From Paenibacillus prosopidis (GTDB taxonomy: Bacteria; Bacillota; Bacilli; Paenibacillales; Paenibacillaceae), in assembly GCF_003337375.1 (NCBI RefSeq), contig NZ_QPJD01000013.1, forward strand, positions 124,001-188,000: DNA of 64,000 bases, given 5' to 3'. The position numbers and the translations under genes were made by a program. Position 1 is the first letter of the stretch. Each line of letters begins with the position of its first letter. Below the pieces are notes generated by a model. It worked only from the letters and a program-made list of their open reading frames with translations, ran no database searches and was not told the DNA's origin. Below, piece by piece: positions 1 to 6,791 of this stretch.

Positions 1-333
1 AATGCGCTTGTTCAAGGCGTATCAGGCAGCAAATACGGTATCGGCTACTTCGGTTTTGCTTACTTTGAAGAAAACCAAGATAAATTGAAAGTTGTTCCTG
101 TGGATGGCGGCGCTGGAGCAATTACTCCTACTACAGAAACAATTAAAGACGGATCTTACGCTCCATTGTCCCGTCCGCTCTTCATCTACGTAAACAACAA
201 AGAGCTTGAGCGTCCTGAAGTAAAAGAATTTGTTAAATACTACATCAACAACATTGGTCCTTTGGCTGGCGAAGTTGGTTATGTCGCTCTTCCAGATGAG
301 CAATATGCAACTGAAGCAGCAAAAATTCAATAA
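1..333 (+). CDS. pstS: PstS phosphate-binding protein, C-terminal part
   Basis: This is the C-terminal 110 residues of the extracellular lipoprotein that captures phosphate for the Pst ABC importer; the gene is open at the left edge of the window. The visible part contains the SGSKYGIGYFGFAY stretch, which resembles the conserved PstS block that closes the ligand cleft, and later RPLFIYV and GYVALP, also typical of PstS C-termini. The stop is at 331-333 and pstC follows after a 111-base gap containing a long hairpin. The pstSCAB-phoU order supports the call. The signal peptide and most ligand residues lie outside the window. Confidence 0.93.
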   Translation, partial: NALVQGVSGSKYGIGYFGFAYFEENQDKLKVVPVDGGAGAITPTTETIKDGSYAPLSRPLFIYVNNKELERPEVKEFVKYYINNIGPLAGEVGYVALPDEQYATEAAKIQ

Positions 334-358
334 TTAGAATAAACGTAACAACGCTAGT

Positions 359-398
359 GTGAAAAATGTGGTGTCTCGTGGGACATCACATTTTTCAC
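359..398 (+). terminator. Intercistronic hairpin between pstS and pstC
   Basis: A 17-base arm at 359-375 pairs with 382-398 (16 of 17 positions) around a 6-base loop. No run of T follows, so it is not a classic intrinsic terminator. A hairpin here would fit partial termination or 3'-end protection, giving more PstS than membrane components, as known for binding-protein operons. The pairing is seen; the role is inferred. Confidence 0.6.
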
Positions 399-444
399 GA
401 CACATATGTAAACGAATTGTAAAGGCAAGAGGGAGGACGCCGGT

Positions 445-1395
445 ATGCAAAGTGAAGGTCTGCAATCGATTGACCAGGCGCAAACCGTTAACAAGGAACT
501 ATACGAGTTCAAAAATAAACGCGTAAGCATTATGAATAAACTGATGCCCGTTGTTTTGTTTCTATGTGCATCTGTTTCCGTCTTAACAACAATAGGCATC
601 GTATTTACACTCATTACTGAAACCTACCAGTTTTTTAAGCAAATACCGATATTAGATTTCTTGTTCGGGACAAAATGGTCACCTTTGATTCCGCCCAAAA
701 GCTTCGGCGTTCTTCCGCTTTTGTCAGGTACGCTTATGATTACATTCATTGCCTGCTTAGTTGCTATACCATTAGGCTTGGCTAGCGCTATTTACTTATC
801 GGAATACGCACCAAAGCGCGTCCGCAAGATTATTAAACCGATTCTAGAGGTACTCGCTGGCGTACCCACAATCGTATACGGTTATTTCGCGCTCAGCTTA
901 GTAACACCGCTCATTCAAAGCTTATTCGACAGTGCCGGCGTGTTCAATGCGCTTAGCGCAGGTATCGTAGTCGGAATTATGATCATTCCTATGGTGAGTT
1001 CTCTCAGTGAGGATGCGATGTCCGCTGTCCCGCGCAGCTTGCGTGACGGCGCTTATGCGCTGGGTGCTACAAGATTTGAGGTCGCGCTGAAGATCGTCGT
1101 TCCAGCTGCCTTCTCGGGTATCGTTGCTTCGGCTGTGCTTGCTTTCTCCAGGGCTATCGGCGAGACGATGATTGTTACGGTAGCTGCCGGTTCGACGCCG
1201 AATATGACGGTTAACCCGCTTGACAGTATCCAGACGATGACCGCCTATATCGTACAAGTCAGCCTAGGAGATACGCCGCACGGAAGCATTGAGTATGGAT
1301 CGATCTTTGCGGTCGGCATGACGTTGTTCGTCATTACGTTCCTGCTCAATATTCTTGCTCAGTATATCGCGAGAAAATTCAGGGAGGAGTACTAA
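445..1395 (+). CDS. pstC: Phosphate ABC transporter permease PstC
   Basis: PstC is one of two membrane subunits forming the phosphate channel of PstSCAB. The 316-residue protein has a soluble N-terminal tail of about 30 residues, a first membrane segment at about residues 33-55, then five more. The cytoplasmic EAA-type coupling loop reads LRDGAYALGATRFEVALK, followed by SRAIGETM, both typical of PstC/PstA. The ATG at 445 has a good ribosome binding site (GGGAGG, about 8 bases upstream); an internal ATG at 529 would remove only the polar tail. pstA starts one base after the stop, so the two are probably translationally coupled. Normal length and no damage. Confidence 0.95.
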   Translation: MQSEGLQSIDQAQTVNKELYEFKNKRVSIMNKLMPVVLFLCASVSVLTTIGIVFTLITETYQFFKQIPILDFLFGTKWSPLIPPKSFGVLPLLSGTLMITFIACLVAIPLGLASAIYLSEYAPKRVRKIIKPILEVLAGVPTIVYGYFALSLVTPLIQSLFDSAGVFNALSAGIVVGIMIIPMVSSLSEDAMSAVPRSLRDGAYALGATRFEVALKIVVPAAFSGIVASAVLAFSRAIGETMIVTVAAGSTPNMTVNPLDSIQTMTAYIVQVSLGDTPHGSIEYGSIFAVGMTLFVITFLLNILAQYIARKFREEY

Positions 1396-1396
1396 G

Positions 1397-2272
1397 ATGA
1401 ACATCTTTCAAGATGCCAACCGCACTCAAATAGCCGGCAGACGGCGTACCGATTGGCTGCTGCATATCTTGTTCGTTGTGGCAACGTCTATTGGCGTTAT
1501 TGCCCTTTGCGCGCTTATCGTAGATATATTAATCGATGGCATTGCCCGTTTGCAGCCGGATCTGTTCACGAACTTCCCTTCTCGCAGAGCTGAAGGTTCG
1601 GGTATGAAGTCAGCGTTAGTCGGTACGATCTACATGCTGCTTATTATGGCGCCTATCTCATTTATTTTTGGTGTCGGAGCGGCTATATACTTAGAGGAGT
1701 ATGCGAAGAAGGGCAAAATTACCCGCCTTATTCAATTAAACATCAGTACGTTGGCAGGTGTTCCTTCCATCGTTTACGGCATTTTGGGATTGGCATTGTT
1801 CGTGCGCCTGCTTGCGCTTGACCGCAGCTTAATAGCAGGAGCTTTGACGATGACGCTTCTCGTATTGCCGATTATTATCGTGTCTGCGCAGGAAGCCATT
1901 CGCGCCGTTCCGAAATCACGCCGCGACGCCTCCTTTGCTCTAGGCGCTACCAAGTGGCAGACCGTATACAGATCCGTTTTGCCATCAGCACTTCCCGGCG
2001 TGTTGACCGGTGTCATTCTTGCCATGTCCCGGGCAATCGGGGAGACGGCGCCTCTTGTTATGATTGGAGCGTTAACTTATGTTGCTTTCCTGCCGGAAGG
2101 CCTTAAGGATTCGTTTACTGTTATTCCGATTCAAGTGTATAACTGGTTGTCCAAGCCCAAGGTTGAGTTCCAAGAGCTTGCGGCAAGCGGTATTATCGTC
2201 CTGCTCGCTCTGTTGCTGCTTATGAATTTCTCGGCTATATTGCTGCGCAATAAATATCAGAAGAACGTATAA
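1397..2272 (+). CDS. pstA: Phosphate ABC transporter permease PstA
   Basis: This is the second channel subunit of the phosphate importer, 291 residues. I chose the ATG at 1397 because AGGGAGGAG lies just upstream inside the end of pstC; a longer open frame from 1355 lacks such a site. The N-terminal membrane segment (about 17-45) is followed by the conserved GVGAAIYLEEYA and by the coupling loop RRDASFALGATKWQT, then SRAIGETAPLVMIGA, a PstA hallmark. It is flanked by pstC and pstB with minimal spacing, as in the canonical operon. Pho-box control would sit upstream of pstS, outside the window. Confidence 0.95.
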   Translation: MNIFQDANRTQIAGRRRTDWLLHILFVVATSIGVIALCALIVDILIDGIARLQPDLFTNFPSRRAEGSGMKSALVGTIYMLLIMAPISFIFGVGAAIYLEEYAKKGKITRLIQLNISTLAGVPSIVYGILGLALFVRLLALDRSLIAGALTMTLLVLPIIIVSAQEAIRAVPKSRRDASFALGATKWQTVYRSVLPSALPGVLTGVILAMSRAIGETAPLVMIGALTYVAFLPEGLKDSFTVIPIQVYNWLSKPKVEFQELAASGIIVLLALLLLMNFSAILLRNKYQKNV

Positions 2273-2287
2273 TTGGAGGAGAACGAT

Positions 2288-3043
2288 ATGGAAGCACTTA
2301 TTAATATTAATAAATTGAATTTGTTTTATGGCGCTTTCCACGCTTTGAAGGATGTAACGTTAACGATTCCTGAGAAAGCCATAACTGCTTTTATCGGCCC
2401 TTCAGGCTGCGGCAAGTCGACCTTGCTTCGTACGCTTAACCGTATGAACGACATGATCCCGGGCACGCGGATTGAAGGCGGCATCGCCATCGGCGGGACG
2501 GAAATTTATTCGAATGAAGTAGACGTGGAGACGCTCCGCAAAAAAGTAGGCATGGTGTTCCAGCAGCCGAATCCTTTTCCTAAATCGATCTACGACAACG
2601 TCGCGTACGGCCCTCGTCTCCACGGCATAACAAGCAAGAAGGAGCTAGATGAAATCGTTGAAACGAGCTTGAAATCGGCCGTTTTGTGGGATGAAGTGAA
2701 GGATCATTTGAAGCGTTCCGCATTCGGACTGTCAGGTGGACAGCAGCAGCGTCTTTGCATTGCGCGCGCACTTGCTGTAAATCCGAACATCCTGCTCATG
2801 GATGAAGCGACTTCGGCGCTTGACCCGATTTCCACCTTGAAGATTGAAGAGCTTGCCCAGGAACTAAAGGACAAGTATACAATCGTTATGGTTACTCACA
2901 ACATGCATCAAGCGGCCCGCGTATCGAACCAAACTGTTTTTTTCCTAAATGGAGAGGTTATTGAATATTCTGATACAGAGAAGCTGTTCTCCAATCCGAC
3001 GGATCAGCGCACGGAAGATTACATTAGCGGACGTTTCGGCTAA
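2288..3043 (+). CDS. pstB: Phosphate ABC transporter ATP-binding protein PstB
   Basis: This ATPase powers phosphate import and docks on PstC/PstA at the cytoplasmic face. The 251-residue protein shows Walker A GPSGCGKST, Q-loop VFQQPNPFP, signature LSGGQQQR, Walker B ILLMDEATSALD and the switch His in MVTHNMHQA. The start is the ATG at 2288, with GGAGGA at 2275-2280; a TTG at 2273 is in frame but lies on top of the ribosome binding site. The gap to pstA is 15 bases. PRTEDYISGRFG-like ends are typical of PstB. The gene appears intact. Confidence 0.96.
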   Translation: MEALININKLNLFYGAFHALKDVTLTIPEKAITAFIGPSGCGKSTLLRTLNRMNDMIPGTRIEGGIAIGGTEIYSNEVDVETLRKKVGMVFQQPNPFPKSIYDNVAYGPRLHGITSKKELDEIVETSLKSAVLWDEVKDHLKRSAFGLSGGQQQRLCIARALAVNPNILLMDEATSALDPISTLKIEELAQELKDKYTIVMVTHNMHQAARVSNQTVFFLNGEVIEYSDTEKLFSNPTDQRTEDYISGRFG

Positions 3044-3076
3044 TTCGGGACGATAGACTATAAGGGGGTATACGTT

Positions 3077-3739
3077 GTGATGACAATACGTAAAGATTTT
3101 GACAAAGGACTGGAGCATCTTCATGACCTACTCATTGATATGGGTACATATGTGGAGAAGGCGCTAGTTGAATCGATGGAAGCACTGAAAGCTGTTGATG
3201 TAGACCGTGCGAAGCAGGTTATTACGAACGATCCATCCCTTAATCAAATGGAAGAGAAAATTACCGAAATCGGATCGAAGCTTATTGCAACCCAACAGCC
3301 GGTTGCAAAGGATTTGCGACGTATTTTGTCCGCATTCAAAATCGCCAGTGATTTGGAGCGGATGGGCGATCTATCGGTCGACATTGCGAAGGTCGTGTTA
3401 CGCTTGGAAGGACAGGAGCTCATCAAGCCATTGATCGATTTGCCGCGAATGTCGGAAATTGTCCAGTTGATGACGTATGAGTCCATCCAATCATTTATTC
3501 AAGAAAATGTTGACTTGGCGTACAAAATGGCAAAGGATGACGATCAGGTAGACGCTCTGTACGGACAAATTACACGTGAGCTTTACTCGCTTATGATGGA
3601 AAATCCGCGGAACATTACGCAAGCTTCTCTCCTCACCCTTGTAGGCCGCTACCTGGAACGCTTCGGCGATCATGCCACGAATATCGGCGAGAGCGTCGTT
3701 TATCTCGTAACAGGCAGCAGACCGGACTTGAACGTATAA
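3077..3739 (+). CDS. phoU: Phosphate transport regulator PhoU
   Basis: PhoU is a helical, metal-binding cytoplasmic protein that restrains Pst transport and, in many bacteria, PhoR signalling. The 220-residue product has the two repeated three-helix-bundle motifs, visible as FKIASDLERMGDLSVDIAK and GRYLERFGDHATNIGESVVY, the tandem E/D-rich metal sites of the family. Two adjacent starts are possible (GTG 3077, ATG 3080) behind AGGGGG at 3063-3068; they differ by one residue. It closes the pst operon and is followed by a strong terminator. Confidence 0.94.
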   Translation: MMTIRKDFDKGLEHLHDLLIDMGTYVEKALVESMEALKAVDVDRAKQVITNDPSLNQMEEKITEIGSKLIATQQPVAKDLRRILSAFKIASDLERMGDLSVDIAKVVLRLEGQELIKPLIDLPRMSEIVQLMTYESIQSFIQENVDLAYKMAKDDDQVDALYGQITRELYSLMMENPRNITQASLLTLVGRYLERFGDHATNIGESVVYLVTGSRPDLNV

Positions 3740-3754
3740 GAAAAATAGATATTC

Positions 3755-3793
3755 AAAAACCGTTAGAGCAGCCCTGCTATGACGGTTTTTTTG
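3755..3793 (+). terminator. Rho-independent terminator of the pst-phoU operon
   Basis: AAAAACCGT at the left arm pairs with ACGGTTTTT on the right; the inner arms pair largely (AGCAG/CTGCT) and a T run (TTTTTTTG) follows. It lies 16 bases after the phoU stop. Confidence 0.85.
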
Positions 3794-3862
3794 TTTCAAT
3801 AGGTCAGAGGACTCATGTTTTTGTCGAATTTTACCTAAAGTTAACCGTTTTATGCATCTTAC

Positions 3863-3890
3863 TTCACAATTAATTGTTACAGTTTATAAG
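3863..3890 (+). promoter_or_regulatory. Sigma-A type promoter for the GGDEF/EAL pair
   Basis: TTCACA (3863-3868) and TATAAG (3885-3890) are separated by 16 bases; each box has five of six consensus positions. The predicted start of transcription near 3897 leaves a 5' leader of about 36 bases before the ATG at 3933. Confidence 0.6.
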
Positions 3891-3932
3891 TAAAGCAATT
3901 GAAATAGACGACGGTTGATCGAGGGGATCCAG

Positions 3933-5465
3933 ATGGATGAGGTTGGGGTTGGTCTTTTCAATCGAGATATGATCCGCAGCATCAAGGAGCGCTGGCATGG
4001 AGGCGGCATCGGAGTCATTTATGTCCGCTTCCGGTCGGGAAACTCGGCTGCCGAAGCGGCTTTGCAGCTATGGGAGAGCGGGGAGCCGCGTTTGTTTTGG
4101 CGCCAACGGCTGGAGTGGGATTATTTTTTCTTGTTTTATAGACAGCAGAAGGACGAGCCCATCGTCAAGCTTACAGAGGGGGCATCCGAACGGCTGCATA
4201 GCCGTCTGCGGAAGGCTTGGATGAAAGAGGAGCCGCAGCGTAACATTGACAAAACGTTAGAGGTGAATATCGGGGTTGCCGTTACATATCTGCCCGCGAC
4301 AGGGCGTTCCACGGAAACGGTTATTTACCGGGTGCTGCTCGAAGCCATGGAGCAGAGCGCTTATAATGTTCCGTTGAATATAGATCGATCTGATGCAAAG
4401 GAAGCAATTGAAGTGGACAAGGCCGGTGCGGAAGAATTGACGGACAAAGTTGACAGCCAGCATCTGCCGCAATTGATGGGATTACATGGAAAGACGGTTA
4501 GAATCGGAGCGCTAGCGGTTCCATTTCCTATCTTTCCGGCACGTGCGCGCGTGTCGGAGGTCGCTTACTTATTTGATACGAACGCAAAGGCGCAGGGAGC
4601 TGTTATTGTTGATCAAGGCCGACCTATCGGGATTTTAATGAAAGAGAAGCTGCATCAAATGCTGGCCGGTCAATTCGGTCTTCCGCTCTATTGGAATAGG
4701 CCGGTGGAACGCATTATGAACGATCAGCCGCTTATTGTAGATGAACAGCTGCCTGTTGAGCAAGTGTCACAGCTCGCGATGGCCAGGGATTTCTCGCAGC
4801 TATACGATGTTGTTTTGATTACGAAGCACGGCCAGATGGCAGGTGCGGCTTCGATACGATCCATTTTGGAATGTATGACAACGCTGCGGACGGAGGCGGC
4901 CCGTACAGCCAATCCGCTGACAGGACTTCCGGGCAATGAGGAGATTCAGCTTGAGCTCCAACGCCGCATTGGGCAAAAGGAAGCTTTTGCCGTTATTTAC
5001 GCCGACTTGGACTATTTTAAATGGTATAACGATTGCTTCGGCTTCGGACTTGGCGATGAGCTTATCCGCTATTTGGCGGATTCGCTCCGGAAGGAGCTTA
5101 ATCAGCATGGCCAAGGCAGTGATTTTATCGGACATATTGGCGGCGATGACTTTATAGCGGTCACCGGAGCGGTGTACGCGGAACAATTTTGCCAGTCGTT
5201 AATCGAGCGTTTCGACAGCGGTATTAAAGCTTTCTACGGCGGTGTAGAGGTGACGACCGTTGAGGACCGGCACGGCAACATTGTCGAGCAGGAAGGCGTA
5301 ACGCTATCTTTGTCCCTCATGCTTTGGGACGGTGAAGTGCAGCTGACGCCCGAGTATATATCGAGGTTTGCAGCTAAGCTGAAGAAGCAGGCAAAGGCGC
5401 AAAAAGGCAGCGTGTATATAATAGGCCAAATAACAGGAACGCATCATGGAGAGGAACGAAAGTAA
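3933..5465 (+). CDS. Diguanylate cyclase with CBS pair (GGDEF protein)
   Basis: This is a predicted cytoplasmic enzyme that condenses two GTP to cyclic di-GMP. The 510-residue protein has an N-terminal region (about 15-150) that looks like a degenerate GGDEF fold, a CBS-domain pair (about 205-316) expected to sense a nucleotide, and a C-terminal GGDEF domain (about 328-499). The active-site loop reads GHIGGDDFIAV, so the third acidic position is Asp instead of Glu; the metal-binding FAVIYADLDYFKWYND is intact, so activity is plausible. No membrane segment is visible. The ATG at 3933 follows GAGGGG. The EAL gene starts 2 bases after its stop, so synthesis and breakdown are probably co-expressed. 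Confidence 0.85.
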   Translation: MDEVGVGLFNRDMIRSIKERWHGGGIGVIYVRFRSGNSAAEAALQLWESGEPRLFWRQRLEWDYFFLFYRQQKDEPIVKLTEGASERLHSRLRKAWMKEEPQRNIDKTLEVNIGVAVTYLPATGRSTETVIYRVLLEAMEQSAYNVPLNIDRSDAKEAIEVDKAGAEELTDKVDSQHLPQLMGLHGKTVRIGALAVPFPIFPARARVSEVAYLFDTNAKAQGAVIVDQGRPIGILMKEKLHQMLAGQFGLPLYWNRPVERIMNDQPLIVDEQLPVEQVSQLAMARDFSQLYDVVLITKHGQMAGAASIRSILECMTTLRTEAARTANPLTGLPGNEEIQLELQRRIGQKEAFAVIYADLDYFKWYNDCFGFGLGDELIRYLADSLRKELNQHGQGSDFIGHIGGDDFIAVTGAVYAEQFCQSLIERFDSGIKAFYGGVEVTTVEDRHGNIVEQEGVTLSLSLMLWDGEVQLTPEYISRFAAKLKKQAKAQKGSVYIIGQITGTHHGEERK

Positions 5466-5467
5466 AC

Positions 5468-6676
5468 GTGAGACATCTTCGGGTTATACAGCAGCAAAAC
5501 GGCACGGAAAGCGACAGTTCCGGCAATCTCGGCGTCATCTATTTGTCATGGCATTTACAAACGGCAAATCTTACAGATATAGATGCTTTGTATCGGGAGC
5601 GGTGGCGTTCGTTTGCAGAGCGAGAAGCAGAGAACGTATTCAAAAGCTCAATTCTATTTGAAGGATTGCAATGGATGAATGATGATTTATTCATTCATAT
5701 GCGGCTTCCGAACGGACGGCAGGAGCTTTTGGAAGGCTGGCTGCTCGAGCTCGCATACAAGCATACGGCAGAGTGGGAGCAGCAATTCATTGCTGAACTG
5801 AACGTCGATGAAGATTGCCGCTGGGAAGGGAAGCTGCATGCAGGCGTATCCGTCGTGGAGGCGAATAACGTTCTGGATAATGGGCTTTTCTGGTATGAAT
5901 CGATGAAAAAAGCGATTTTGCACGGTCAATCGGCAGGAGCAATGGAACGCAGCTTAAAACGGAGGGCGATTGACCGGCTGCTGGGTCAGCGGCTGATTAA
6001 TCCTGTGTATCAGCCAATCGTTTCACTGGAGCAAGGCAAAGTATTCGGATATGAGGCTCTCACTCGAACAATGGACCGAACATGGTTTACCGGACCGATG
6101 GAGCTGTTTCTTTTTGCCGAGCAGGAGGGGCTTACTTATGCGCTTGATCGTCTAGCGCGGGAGAAGGCGATTGATGGCTGCATGCCGCTGAAGCAGGAGC
6201 AGAAGCTGTTCATAAACGTGATGGCGCAAATCATGGAGGATCCGGGCTTCTCGCCCGGTCAAACGCTTAGTCTGCTGGAGCAGCACCGTTTGTCGCCGCA
6301 TAACGTCGTATTCGAAATAACGGAGCGCAGCTCCATTGCGGATTTCGGTTCGGTGAAGCGGGCGCTCGAGCATTACCGGAGCCAAGGCTATCAGATTGCG
6401 ATCGACGATGTTGGAGCAGGCTACTCCTCTCTGCAGTCAATCGTCGAGCTTCGTCCGGACTATTTGAAGGTGGATCGTTCGATCATTCAGAACATTCATT
6501 TGGATGAGATGAAGGAGCATATTTTGTTTACGTTAATTCAACTCGCTGCCAAAATGGGCATATCCATTATAGCCGAGGGAATTGAGCTGGAAGAGGAGCT
6601 CGCCAAAGTGCGGGACATGGGCGTCCATTATGCGCAGGGATACTTGCTGGGCAGACCGGCCGAATTTTCTTTATAA
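5468..6676 (+). CDS. Cyclic di-GMP phosphodiesterase (EAL protein)
   Basis: This predicted enzyme hydrolyses cyclic di-GMP to linear pGpG. The 402-residue protein carries a complete EAL domain from about residue 170: YEALTR, the metal-binding Asn and Glu in FINVMAQ and FEITERS, the DDVGAGYSS loop, YLKVDRS with catalytic Lys, IIAEGIE and QGYLLGRP. All catalytic positions look present. The N-terminal 150 residues resemble a degenerate GGDEF domain and parallel the N-terminus of the neighbouring cyclase (GVIY near the start, then a GVSV/GVAV strand and a helix). The start is GTG 5468 with GAGAGGA about 12 bases upstream; it is the second gene of a two-gene operon. Confidence 0.88.
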   Translation: MRHLRVIQQQNGTESDSSGNLGVIYLSWHLQTANLTDIDALYRERWRSFAEREAENVFKSSILFEGLQWMNDDLFIHMRLPNGRQELLEGWLLELAYKHTAEWEQQFIAELNVDEDCRWEGKLHAGVSVVEANNVLDNGLFWYESMKKAILHGQSAGAMERSLKRRAIDRLLGQRLINPVYQPIVSLEQGKVFGYEALTRTMDRTWFTGPMELFLFAEQEGLTYALDRLAREKAIDGCMPLKQEQKLFINVMAQIMEDPGFSPGQTLSLLEQHRLSPHNVVFEITERSSIADFGSVKRALEHYRSQGYQIAIDDVGAGYSSLQSIVELRPDYLKVDRSIIQNIHLDEMKEHILFTLIQLAAKMGISIIAEGIELEEELAKVRDMGVHYAQGYLLGRPAEFSL

Positions 6677-6696
6677 GTAATAGGACAAGCTGAAGC

Positions 6697-6741
6697 AATG
6701 GGCTTTTCTCTGGCAGACGATGCTTGGGGAAGGCCCATTTT
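6697..6741 (+). terminator. Terminator after the EAL gene
   Basis: AATGGGC (6697-6703) pairs with GCCCATT (6733-6739), and the stem extends inward with mixed GC and GU pairs; TTTT follows. It ends just before the polA promoter. Confidence 0.65.
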
Positions 6742-6742
6742 G

Positions 6743-6751
6743 TGGTATAAT
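6743..6751 (+). promoter_or_regulatory. Extended -10 promoter of polA
   Basis: TGGTATAAT gives a TGn extension plus a perfect TATAAT (6746-6751), about 40 bases before the polA ATG. The -35 box is poor, as often seen with extended -10 promoters. Confidence 0.55.
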
Positions 6752-6791
6752 GATGGGTATGTATGTTACATAAACGAGGTGTTGATGCCAT

